A DNA stretch of 26,611 bases from an uncultured Anaerolineae bacterium (lineage in GTDB: Bacteria > Chloroflexota > Anaerolineae > Anaerolineales > Villigracilaceae), in the NCBI GenBank assembly GCA_903882765.1, contig CAIRYE010000213.1:1-26611 (forward strand). Reading direction: 5' to 3'. The position numbers and the translations under genes are program-made. The stretch's first letter is position 1; each line of letters starts with the position of its first letter. Below the pieces are notes generated by a model that saw nothing but the letters and a program-made list of their open reading frames with translations, did no database searches and was not told the origin of the DNA. Positions 1-6,997 of the stretch are shown here, piece by piece.

Positions 1-1
1 A

Positions 2-172
2 GTAGAGCGAAGCCATCGGGAGGATCAAAAGAGGTTCTATAACCGGGCTAGATTCTTTTCCTTCCCGGACTTTGCTACACAATTGAAAAGACACAACCAG
101 CGCTCTAACAATATTCCGATGAGACCTTTGAATTATCGTTCCCCTTTAGTTTTTCTTGCCGCATGTGTCTAA
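2..172 (+). CDS. IS481-like transposase, C-terminal end (cut by window edge)
   Basis: The frame starting at base 2 is open from the window edge to a TAA at 170-172 and encodes 56 residues. It begins VERSHR, continues with an FY pair, and later has IPMRPLNYRSP and FLAA before the stop. This is the layout of the end of DDE integrase-core transposases of the IS481 type, where the Glu in the VERSHR motif is normally the third catalytic acid and the RPxxxxxxxP segment is near the C-terminus. So the visible part would hold the catalytic Glu and the tail of the domain. Normal family length is roughly 300 residues or more, so most of the protein lies left of the window. Whether the element is intact cannot be seen. 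The right end should fall shortly after 172; a TTTGACA at 177-183 could belong to it, but I cannot confirm a terminal repeat without the left end. Confidence 0.72.
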   Translation, partial: VERSHREDQKRFYNRARFFSFPDFATQLKRHNQRSNNIPMRPLNYRSPLVFLAACV

Positions 173-221
173 TATGTTTGACAAACCTACAGTTTGGGTA
201 GGGTTACTCCGATAATTGCCC

Positions 222-250
222 TTCAATTAAAACAACTTATCAGGTAAAAT
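222..250 (+). promoter_or_regulatory. possible promoter of the rpsP operon
   Basis: A -10-like TAAAAT lies at 245-250, with a weak -35-like TTCAAT at 222-227 and a 17-nt spacer. It would start transcription near 257 and give a leader of about 150 nt before rpsP. An exact TTGACA at 178-183 has no -10 at a suitable distance and may instead belong to the insertion-sequence end. Motif matching only. Confidence 0.3.
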
Positions 251-271
251 AATTGTTCAGATTCCCAAGTC

Positions 272-377
272 AAGGTGGAGCGCATCCTTTCATGCGCACC
301 TTAATCCATTTTGCAGGGATCAAAACCATTGGAGGGTATGTTCCTCGGGCACACTCTAAGTGTCCTCAGTCATACTC
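272..377 (+). promoter_or_regulatory. structured rpsP leader (two stem-loops)
   Basis: Two stem-loops precede the rpsP ribosome-binding site (AGGAGA at 393-398). The first pairs AAGGT (272-276) with ACCTT (298-302) and GCGCAT (280-285) with ATGCGC (292-297), with a 3-nt bulge and a 6-nt loop. The second pairs GGGTATG (334-340) with CATACTC (371-377, one G-U), and inside it ACACT (351-355) with AGTGT (359-363). Neither is followed by a T-run, so they are not simple terminators. A leader of this sort could bind a protein or control translation of the ribosomal operon; that is inference, and I recognise no known family. Confidence 0.4.
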
Positions 378-409
378 GTCAAAAAATTCAATAGGAGAAA
401 GTAAATTCC

Positions 410-754
410 ATGGTTCGCATTCGTTTACGCAGAGTAGGTTTAAAGGGACAACCGTCCTATCGTATCGTTATTCAAGATTCTGAACGCGCTCGAGATGGCC
501 GCTTTTTAGAGATCGTTGGCTTCTACAATCCCCGAACAGAACCCGGCACTATTTCAATTGATGAAGCCAGAGTTTTTGAGTGGATGAAGAATGGCGCTAA
601 ACCCACTGATTCAGTGATCGCGCTCTTCCGCACCACAGGTACCTCCGATCGATTCAATCGTCTCAAAAAGGGCGAATCTTTGGAAGTTTTACTTGCTGAA
701 GGAAAAGCCGCAGCTGAAAAAGTTGTTTCCCCAGTAAGAACCAACAAGAACTAA
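410..754 (+). CDS. rpsP: 30S ribosomal protein S16 (bS16)
   Basis: Encodes 114 residues beginning MVRIRLRRVG, the conserved S16 N-terminus, followed by the PSYRIVIQDSERARDGRFLE segment and GFYNPR. S16 is an early-binding protein of the small subunit that helps 16S rRNA folding. The family is usually 80-90 residues; here about 30 extra residues, rich in Ala, Glu and Lys, follow the conserved core and may be disordered. The ATG at 410 has AGGAGA at 393-398. It is the first gene of an rpsP-khpA-rimM-dprA run, and the leader upstream is structured. The short opposite-strand and alternative-frame ORFs here are shadows. Confidence 0.97.
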   Translation: MVRIRLRRVGLKGQPSYRIVIQDSERARDGRFLEIVGFYNPRTEPGTISIDEARVFEWMKNGAKPTDSVIALFRTTGTSDRFNRLKKGESLEVLLAEGKAAAEKVVSPVRTNKN

Positions 755-766
755 TTTTTACAATAT

Positions 767-845
767 ACCCGGTAGTTCATAATTAAATTGGAATTAAGGA
801 TTTAGATTGATTCGATTGTTTATGAAACTACCGGGTAACTTTTTT
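767..845 (+). terminator. long hairpin plus T-run between rpsP and khpA (terminator or attenuator)
   Basis: ACCCGGTAGTT (767-777) pairs perfectly with AACTACCGGGT (826-836). The stem extends by CATAA (778-782) against TTATG (820-824) with one bulged A, giving about 16 bp and a 37-nt AT-rich loop. Six Ts follow at 840-845, just before the khpA ribosome-binding site (854-860). The layout fits an intrinsic terminator that could lower khpA-rimM-dprA expression relative to rpsP. The large loop is unusual. Confidence 0.55.
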
Positions 846-864
846 AACAAAATGGGTGAGTAAA

Positions 865-1098
865 ATGAAAGAATTAATTGAGTACTTAGCCAAGTCGTTA
901 GTTGAAAATCCTGAAGCTGTTGTTGTTAACCAAACCACTCATGGTGGCCGTGTAAAACTAGAGCTAACCGTAGCAAAAGAAGATATGGGCAGAGTGATCG
1001 GTAAAAATGGACGAATCGCTAACGCGATCCGCACGTTATTGCGCGTAGCCGCTGAAAAAGATGGCCGTCAAGTTTCTTTGGACGTAATGGAGCCCTAG
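865..1098 (+). CDS. khpA: KhpA-type KH-domain RNA-binding protein
   Basis: A 77-residue protein that is almost entirely one KH domain. The signature GRVIGKNGR (residues 42-50) contains the GxxG loop G46-KN-G49 that contacts single-stranded RNA. Family members (KhpA, formerly YlqC) are small RNA chaperones that pair with KhpB and are commonly encoded between rpsP and rimM, as here. I chose the ATG at 865, which has GGGTGAG at 854-860. A GTG at 856 in the same frame would add three residues but overlaps that Shine-Dalgarno sequence and has none of its own. Cytoplasmic. Confidence 0.93.
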   Translation: MKELIEYLAKSLVENPEAVVVNQTTHGGRVKLELTVAKEDMGRVIGKNGRIANAIRTLLRVAAEKDGRQVSLDVMEP

Positions 1099-1141
1099 GG
1101 TGCGCGAAACTGTTGAATAAGAACACTGGTGAATTAAAAAT

Positions 1142-1660
1142 ATGAGCGAAGCAGAAGAAAATGATTTTTTGGCGGTAGGTAAATTTCGACGAACCCACGG
1201 TATTAGGGGAGATCTGCTTTTCACCGTTATTACCGATTTCCCTGAACGTCTAAAACCTGGAACCACTGTATTTGTAGGGGATCAAAAGAAACCGTTGAAA
1301 ATTTCCAGCCTAAAGCCGCACAACGACGGTATCATTTTTGGTTTTAAAGGTATCACCAACCCTGAAGAGGCGATCGCCTATGTTACGGAATATGTTTATG
1401 TTCCATTAGAAGATCGGCCCGCTCTCCCCGAAGGGGAATATTACCATCATCAGATCGTTGGGCTTAAAGTTGTTGATGTTAATGGAAAAGACCTTGGCAT
1501 CGTTTCCGAAATTCTCATCACCGGCGCGAATGATGTATATGTTACAAAAACGAATCAGGGAAAAGAGATCCTTATTCCCGCGGTTAAACAAGTTTTGAAA
1601 GAGATCAACCTGGAAGAAAAGACAATGATCGTTGAACTTCCTGAAGGTTTGATCGAATAA
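1142..1660 (+). CDS. rimM: 16S rRNA-processing protein RimM
   Basis: 172 residues with the two RimM modules. The N-terminal beta-barrel carries GKFRRTHGIRGD (about residues 13-24). The C-terminal PRC-barrel opens with LPEGEYYHHQIVGLKV and includes ITGANDVYV and a final VELPEGL. RimM assists late maturation of the 30S head, acting with S19 and 16S rRNA helices. Length is normal. The ATG at 1142 has GGTGA about 8 nt upstream. In many bacteria rimM is followed by trmD; here dprA follows after 31 nt and no trmD is present in the window. Confidence 0.96.
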   Translation: MSEAEENDFLAVGKFRRTHGIRGDLLFTVITDFPERLKPGTTVFVGDQKKPLKISSLKPHNDGIIFGFKGITNPEEAIAYVTEYVYVPLEDRPALPEGEYYHHQIVGLKVVDVNGKDLGIVSEILITGANDVYVTKTNQGKEILIPAVKQVLKEINLEEKTMIVELPEGLIE

Positions 1661-1691
1661 CCGATACATACATCCCATCGCCGCAATCACT

Positions 1692-2777
1692 ATGGATGAT
1701 AAAAAATACTGGATCGGTTTCTCCCTTGTAAAAGGGGTTGGCTCTGTTCGTTTACGAAAATTAGCTGAATACTTTGGGGATCTTGAGTTGGCGTGGAACG
1801 CAACGCTGCCTGATCTGATCGCGGCTGGCGCGACCAAAAAAGTGATCGAAAACCTGATCACAATCAAAAAAACGATCGACCTAGATACTTTTATCGATGG
1901 GCTTGGGAAAAAACAGATAAATTATCTGTTTTCTGATTGTACAAACTACCCAAAAAACCTAAGTGAGATCGAACAACATCCCCCGGTACTTTATTTTAAA
2001 GGAACTCTGCTCGAATCCGATCTTCTTTCCATAGGAATTGTGGGAACGCGAAAAATTACCTATTATGGGAAGCAAGTTACGGATGAATTATCTACTCGGC
2101 TTGCCCAACATGGGGTGACTGTTGTAAGCGGGCTTGCTCGCGGGGTGGACGCGGTCGCTCACCAGGCGGCTGTTAGAGCCAAAGGTAGAACGATCGCCGT
2201 TCTTGGTTCTGGGGTTGATGTCATTTATCCACCAGAACATAAAACCTTAGCCAAACAAATAGAAGAAAATGGCGCGATCCTCTCGGATTATCCCCCAGGC
2301 ACCCAACCCGACCGCATTAATTTTCCGCCTCGCAATCGCATTATTAGCGGATTATCGCGCGGGGTTGTGGTAGTGGAGGCCGGGGAAAAAAGCGGGGCAC
2401 TTATCACAGCCGATTTTGCCGCCGACCAAGGACGCGAGGTCTTTGCTGTGCCTGGGCCAATTTATTCACCGCAAAGCGTAGGGCCGAATGCTTTACTTTC
2501 TAACGGAGCAAACATCTATACCGGAGTGGCTGATATTTTTGATTTTCTTAAAGTGAACCAACAAAGTGAGCCGCAAAAAAGGATCCACCATTTTGATGGG
2601 TTAGAATTGGCATTAATGGAACAAATAGGGAATGCCCCTGTTCACATTGATGATATCTGCGCAAATTCCGGGATACCCGTAGATAAGGCTATGGCCTATC
2701 TTACTATTTTAGAATTGAATGGGCATATTAACCAAGTTGGTGTGATGAATTATGTACTCAACAAAACCCTTGGGTAA
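1692..2777 (+). CDS. dprA: DNA-processing protein DprA (Smf)
   Basis: 361 residues, normal for the family. An N-terminal helical (SAM-like) region includes LVKGVGSVRLRKL. The Rossmann-like DprA domain carries GIVGTRK (115-121), VVSGLARGVDAVAH (144-157), VLGSGVDVIYPPEH, FPPRNRIISGLS (211-222) and SGALITA (234-240). A winged-helix C-terminal domain spans about 300-361. DprA binds incoming single-stranded DNA and loads RecA during natural transformation, and is also conserved in bacteria not known to be competent. The ATG at 1692 has no evident Shine-Dalgarno sequence; coupling to rimM, 31 nt upstream, is possible. Last gene before a long gap. Confidence 0.96.
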   Translation: MDDKKYWIGFSLVKGVGSVRLRKLAEYFGDLELAWNATLPDLIAAGATKKVIENLITIKKTIDLDTFIDGLGKKQINYLFSDCTNYPKNLSEIEQHPPVLYFKGTLLESDLLSIGIVGTRKITYYGKQVTDELSTRLAQHGVTVVSGLARGVDAVAHQAAVRAKGRTIAVLGSGVDVIYPPEHKTLAKQIEENGAILSDYPPGTQPDRINFPPRNRIISGLSRGVVVVEAGEKSGALITADFAADQGREVFAVPGPIYSPQSVGPNALLSNGANIYTGVADIFDFLKVNQQSEPQKRIHHFDGLELALMEQIGNAPVHIDDICANSGIPVDKAMAYLTILELNGHINQVGVMNYVLNKTLG

Positions 2778-3465
2778 TTTGTGTTTAGGGAACCGTTTCT
2801 TCATTACAATGGACGCTGAGTTTTGGGCTGGTACAAATGAACTTGATGTCATTAGTTAGCCTTCCTCTATCGTTATCAAAACTCGGCTTACAAGTTCGAC
2901 CACTAGAACATAGTATCAGTTCTAATTGTTCGGGGAAGTTGTTTGTTTATTGATCAGGTAAATACCCATCGTATAAGTTAGTTGGAAGAAAATATTACGA
3001 GAAATAAATAATAGGATTTGTAATCGGCAAAAGACCTAAGGGTGTTAATGTAAATATCGGCAAACAGCAGCAGATATTTGCCATTGAGAACAATTGATAC
3101 GGAATGAAGAAAAAAACAGAAAATTTGGCGGATTTGCCGTCAAGTAAGCTAGTTCGGGGTTATGCAGACCAACTCGGATGCTTTGTTCGAAGGGGTAAAC
3201 GCGAAATTGGACCTAGATGCCTTAAAACTAGGTGTTTTACAGATCTATTCGGTCGTTCGGACTGGTTTGATCATTGCTGAAAAATGCTATTTGTACGTTA
3301 CAATCTGCAAGGTTGTTTCTACGGTTTTGGTACTAAAGTAGGTTGTTCGTTTTTTACAAAAACCGATTGTAGTTAGTAATGACGTTGTGGTAAAACTAAA
3401 AATTGAAATATGCGTTACTATTTTGTTGTTTGGCACGAGAAAATAAACGATTTTTTGGAGGAACG
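2778..3465 (+). other. 688-nt gene-poor gap between dprA and topA
   Basis: No ORF with family resemblance was found on either strand. The region is AT-rich and contains pairing segments: GCTGAGTTTTG (2815-2825) with CAAAACTCGGC (2877-2887, one G-U) enclosing smaller stems; TAGAAC (2905-2910) with GTTCTA; GGCAAA (3059-3064) with TTTGCC (3077-3082); and ACCTAG (3211-3216) with CTAGGT (3228-3233). The motif ATCGGCAAA occurs twice (3023-3031 and 3056-3064). A possible promoter lies at 2950-2977. A 58-codon ATG ORF (3104-3280) has no spaced Shine-Dalgarno sequence and no recognisable motif. It could hold an untranslated RNA, a long topA leader or decayed sequence; I cannot tell which. Confidence 0.5.
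2950..2977 (+). promoter_or_regulatory. possible promoter inside the dprA-topA gap
   Basis: TTGATC (2950-2955, four of six -35 bases) and TATAAG (2972-2977, five of six -10 bases) are separated by 16 nt. A transcript from here would start near 2984 and run about 480 nt before the topA start, so it would give either a long leader or a separate small RNA. Motif matching only. Confidence 0.38.
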
Positions 3466-5781
3466 ATGGAAGCATATTGCATGAAATGCAAAGAAAAGCG
3501 CGAGATGTCTGACCCATCTGCTAATTTTAATAAATCAGGCGCGCCTGTAACAATAGGGGTCTGCCCTGTTTGTACTACAAAATTATACCGAACCGGACGA
3601 ACCCCCCAACACGAGGGAATGATTCCTCCAATTGTCAAACGCCCTGAGCCTGTGCGGGTAGGGAACCTGGTAATTGTGGAATCACCCGCCAAAGCGAAAA
3701 CGGTTGGCCGCTTTTTAGGAAAAGGCTACACTGTAAAGGCTTCTGTTGGCCACATCCGAGATCTTTTACGATCGCAGCTTTCGGTGGATGTTGATAATAA
3801 TTTCGCGCCAAAATACCGTGTGCCGAACGAGAAAAAAACGGTGGTCAAAGAACTAAAGGTCTTGGCTAAAACGCATGATCAGATCTTTCTGGCAACTGAC
3901 CCTGACCGAGAGGGTGAGGCGATCAGTTGGCATCTTGCGGAAACCTTGGAAACCGAACCCACCCGAACCCATCGAGTTACTTTTCACGAGATCACCCAAA
4001 CCGCGATCCAGGAAGCTTTTGCTAACGCCAGGCAGATCGATCTTAACCTGGTAAACGCCCAACAAGCTCGTCGTGTGCTTGATCGTTTGGTTGGTTATTC
4101 TATTAGCCCGATCTTATGGGATAAAGTGCGGTCTAGGCTGTCTGCCGGCCGGGTGCAGTCGGTAGCGTTGCGGCTGATCGTAGACCGTGAAAATGAAGTA
4201 AATGACTTTCAACCCCAAGAATACTGGTCTATTCACGCGGATTTTAAACCCGAGGGTGACAAGCATAAAATTACCTACACCGCGAAATTGTTCAGGATCA
4301 ATGATATAGAAGCCAAACTTACCGCCAAAGTTGAGATCGATCCAATTTTGGAAGATATTCAGACCGCAAATTATGTAGTGACCAAGGTAAAGAAAAGCGA
4401 ACGAAAACGAAAACCCTCCGCACCGTTTATAACCTCCACCTTGCAACAAGAAGCTTATCGAAAACTCGGTTTTACCGCCAAGCGTACCATGGCTTTAGCG
4501 CAACGACTTTACGAAGGTATTGATACTGGGCAAGGCGTTTCGGGTTTGATCACATATATGAGAACGGATTCGACCAATGTGGCGGTTCAGGCTCAAGATG
4601 AAGCTGCCGAGTATATCAAAGCGAAATTCGGCGCTGAATACCTTCCCGCGCAACGCCCAGAATACAAAACCAAAGCCGTTGGCGCCCAAGAAGCGCACGA
4701 GGCAATTCGTCCCACTTCGGTTAATTTGGTTCCTGATTCTGTGAAAACCCACCTCGATGCCCCAAGTTACAAACTTTACCAACTCATTTGGCAGCGGTTT
4801 TTGGCTTCTCAAATGGAAAACGCGGTGTATGATACGGTATCGGTGGATATTCTTGGCAAGAACACTAACGATTATTTATTTCGGGCAACTGGCTCAACGA
4901 TCAAGTTCCCTGGGTTTCTGGCGGTTTATGAGGAATCGAAGGCGGATGACGAAAAGCAAGAAGACCCCGATGCCGAAGAGAATGTTAAAATTCCCGCAAC
5001 TATTGTGGAAGGGCAAAAACAGGAAATTACCCATGTTTTGCCTGAGCAACATTTTACCCAGCCACCTCCAAGGTTTACCGAGGCATCTCTAGTTCAAACA
5101 TTAGAATCCTTAGGGATCGGGCGACCCTCCACCTATGCCCCCATTATTTCTACCATTCAGGATAGAGGCTATGTGCTGCGGGTGGATAAGCGGTTAGAAC
5201 CTACCCAAACTGGCATCCTAGTTAATGACATGATGATCCAATATTTCCCCGAGATCGTCGACGTTAATTTTACAGCGGGAATGGAAGAAAAGCTGGATGA
5301 AGTAGCTGAAGGATCGGAGGATTGGGTAAAAGTGATGACCGGTTTCTATGGTCCATTTGCTGAAAAAGTAAAATTCGCCCAATCAGAAATGCCGGTAACC
5401 AAAGCTGGATATGAAGAGATCGGGAGGCAATGCCCGGATTGCGGCCGTGAGTTAGTTATCCGATATGGCAAATTTGGTAAGTTCATCTCCTGCGGGGGGT
5501 TTCCAGAATGCCGATATACCGAACCTTGGTTGGAAAAACTCGGCATCATTTGCCCGACGGATGGCGGTGAATTGGTAGAGCGGAAAACCAAAAAAGGACG
5601 ACCGTTTTATGGCTGCGCTAATTATCCGACTTGTGATTTTACATCCTGGAAGAAACCGATCAAAGCCCCCTGTCCCAGCTGTAGTGGTTTATTGGTGATG
5701 TCGAATAAAAGGGAAGTTTCTTGTCTAAGCTGTAACGAAACATTTCTACTCGAAAAAATGATGACGGAGGTAGTTTCATAA
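3466..5781 (+). CDS. topA: DNA topoisomerase I with N-terminal DUF5679-type zinc ribbon
   Basis: 771 residues from the ATG at 3466, which has GGAGG at 3457-3461; an in-frame TTG at 3403 is unlikely. Type IA topoisomerase relaxes negative supercoils through a 5'-phosphotyrosine. Order: an N-terminal ribbon with C5, C8, C33 and C36 (YCMKCK and GVCPVC); TOPRIM with LVIVESPAKAKTVG (E72) and DPDREGE (145-151); SAGRVQSVALRLIVDRE; catalytic Y364 in GLITYMRTDST; AHEAIRPT; and three C-terminal zinc ribbons. The first (C656, C659, C676, C682) and third (C736, C739, C753, C756) have four Cys. The middle one shows only three (C696, C717, C723). The N-terminal ribbon matches what I know as DUF5679 and is absent from the E. 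coli enzyme. The stop codon lies inside a perfect hairpin. Confidence 0.97.
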   Translation: MEAYCMKCKEKREMSDPSANFNKSGAPVTIGVCPVCTTKLYRTGRTPQHEGMIPPIVKRPEPVRVGNLVIVESPAKAKTVGRFLGKGYTVKASVGHIRDLLRSQLSVDVDNNFAPKYRVPNEKKTVVKELKVLAKTHDQIFLATDPDREGEAISWHLAETLETEPTRTHRVTFHEITQTAIQEAFANARQIDLNLVNAQQARRVLDRLVGYSISPILWDKVRSRLSAGRVQSVALRLIVDRENEVNDFQPQEYWSIHADFKPEGDKHKITYTAKLFRINDIEAKLTAKVEIDPILEDIQTANYVVTKVKKSERKRKPSAPFITSTLQQEAYRKLGFTAKRTMALAQRLYEGIDTGQGVSGLITYMRTDSTNVAVQAQDEAAEYIKAKFGAEYLPAQRPEYKTKAVGAQEAHEAIRPTSVNLVPDSVKTHLDAPSYKLYQLIWQRFLASQMENAVYDTVSVDILGKNTNDYLFRATGSTIKFPGFLAVYEESKADDEKQEDPDAEENVKIPATIVEGQKQEITHVLPEQHFTQPPPRFTEASLVQTLESLGIGRPSTYAPIISTIQDRGYVLRVDKRLEPTQTGILVNDMMIQYFPEIVDVNFTAGMEEKLDEVAEGSEDWVKVMTGFYGPFAEKVKFAQSEMPVTKAGYEEIGRQCPDCGRELVIRYGKFGKFISCGGFPECRYTEPWLEKLGIICPTDGGELVERKTKKGRPFYGCANYPTCDFTSWKKPIKAPCPSCSGLLVMSNKREVSCLSCNETFLLEKMMTEVVS

Positions 5782-5796
5782 TTATTATGAAACTAC
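5770..5796. repeat. perfect inverted repeat across the topA stop codon
   Basis: GTAGTTTCATAA (5770-5781) and TTATGAAACTAC (5785-5796) are exact reverse complements around a 3-nt loop; the topA TAA (5779-5781) ends the left arm. No T-run follows, so it could be a transcript-end stabiliser, a weak terminator, or an operator for the next gene, whose -10 lies at 5822. The arm ATGAAACTAC is shared with the hairpin after rpsP (823-831). Confidence 0.6.
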
Positions 5797-5821
5797 AATG
5801 GTATTGAAAGGCTACCGAGCA

Positions 5822-5827
5822 TATAAT
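5822..5827 (+). promoter_or_regulatory. possible -10 element of the acidic membrane protein gene
   Basis: An exact TATAAT lies 32 nt before the ATG at 5860, and CAGGAG (5848-5853) is the ribosome-binding site. No good -35 is at 16-18 nt (TTGAAA at 5804-5809 is only 12 nt away), so activator use or a weak promoter would have to be assumed. Confidence 0.33.
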
Positions 5828-5859
5828 TTAGGTATGCACAGACTTATCAGGAGCCCATT

Positions 5860-6987
5860 ATGAAATATTTAACCATCTTAAAACAACCTAAAGCCCTTTA
5901 TGGATTGGTTTTAGCGCTCGGGATCGGCCTTGGATTAATTTGGGGTTGGGTGATCCAACCTGTGGAGTGGACCGACGCGGATCCAACCACCCTCGCCGCA
6001 AATTATCAGGAAGAATACCTGCGAATGACCATCGACTCATTCCGGGTGAATGCCAATGAAGACGTAGCAAAGAGCCGCTTTACTACACTTGGCGAAAATG
6101 GATTGCCTCTTATGCAGGTCATTAAAAACAATCCTGGAACCATCGATCCGAATTTTCTGATCGTATTTGAACAAATGTTGACCAAGAATAATTTGATGGG
6201 AGCCACTTCCGCAGAGGGAATGGCGAATAACCAACGAACAGAAGTTACTGGCGCGGCGGAAACTGCCCCGGATGAATCCGCAAGTAGTGGCTCATCTTGG
6301 TTGACGACCTTGCTGATCCTTGTCGGAATATTATTCGCTCTTGGTGCGGTCGCCATCGCTATTTTCTTTTACCTGCGCCGGCGTGCCACAGAGTTTAGCG
6401 AAGATGAAGATGAGTACGAGGACGAAGAAGAAGAAGGATACGCGGAAGAAGATGAATATCAACCTCAAGCGCCATCCATGGCAAAATCAGAGGCATACTC
6501 TTCAAGATCAGCCGCTCCCATCCGCCAATCTACCCAAAATACCATCACGCAAAACCAACAACAGCCATTTGCCCGCTTCCAAACGACCTATATGATCGGT
6601 GATGATGGATATAATGACTCCTTCAGTTTCGATTCTCGTACCGGTGAGTTTTTGGGTGAATGCGGCTTTGGTGTGAGTGAGTTCATTGGCGTAGGTTCCC
6701 CTAAAAAGGCAAGCGCGTTTGAAGTATGGATGTTCGATAAAAATGATATTCAAACCATCACAAAAGTGATGATGAGCCCATTCTCTTACAAAGACCAAGG
6801 TAGTAGGGCTAAGTTAGAAGCTAAAGGTGAATTGATCGAGATCCAACCGCATAAACAGGTAAAACTCGAAACAGCTTCCTTGTTTATGATCGCTACCATC
6901 TCTGATGTAACCTTTGGGCAAGGTATGACCCCAGACCCAAGCCACGTAGAACAAATTACGATGGATCTCGCGATCTGGCAAAAGTAA
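5860..6987 (+). CDS. uncharacterised two-TM membrane protein with acidic linker
   Basis: I do not recognise a characterised family. 375 residues: a hydrophobic segment at about 12-32; a polar region 35-145 that would lie outside the membrane; a second hydrophobic segment (about 147-172) ending in YLRRRA, which suggests a cytoplasmic C-terminus; then a stretch of almost only Glu, Asp and Tyr (about 180-200); a Ser/Gln/Pro-rich linker to about 235; and a compact C-terminal domain from about 237 to the end (starts FARFQTTYMIGDDGYNDSF, ends MDLAIWQK). The positive-inside rule supports N-in, C-in. ATG at 5860 has CAGGAG 6 nt upstream. It sits alone between topA and a strong terminator. A scaffold or envelope role is possible but unsupported. 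The acidic linker is a real in-frame feature, flanked by ordinary sequence. Confidence 0.85.
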   Translation: MKYLTILKQPKALYGLVLALGIGLGLIWGWVIQPVEWTDADPTTLAANYQEEYLRMTIDSFRVNANEDVAKSRFTTLGENGLPLMQVIKNNPGTIDPNFLIVFEQMLTKNNLMGATSAEGMANNQRTEVTGAAETAPDESASSGSSWLTTLLILVGILFALGAVAIAIFFYLRRRATEFSEDEDEYEDEEEEGYAEEDEYQPQAPSMAKSEAYSSRSAAPIRQSTQNTITQNQQQPFARFQTTYMIGDDGYNDSFSFDSRTGEFLGECGFGVSEFIGVGSPKKASAFEVWMFDKNDIQTITKVMMSPFSYKDQGSRAKLEAKGELIEIQPHKQVKLETASLFMIATISDVTFGQGMTPDPSHVEQITMDLAIWQK

Positions 6988-6997
6988 AATAAGAATG

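Noticed and set aside
253..483. 76-codon ORF overlapping the rpsP start
   Set aside because: It begins with a non-ATG codon, covers the leader stem-loops and overlaps rpsP in another frame.
3160..3270. tRNA-like segment with GTTCGAA
   Set aside because: No T-stem pairing around it, no acceptor stem and no anticodon arm at the proper distance.
3403..3465. TopA N-terminal extension from TTG at 3403
   Set aside because: The ATG at 3466 has GGAGG at the right distance and begins the zinc ribbon; the extra 21 residues have no family match.
2778..3465. tmRNA, 6S RNA or RNase P RNA in the gap
   Set aside because: None of the sequence landmarks I know for these RNAs is present, so I left it as an unassigned structured region.
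6170..6373. Antisense ORFs within the acidic membrane protein and similar shadows elsewhere
   Set aside because: They overlap clear genes in other frames and lack ribosome-binding sites and family features.
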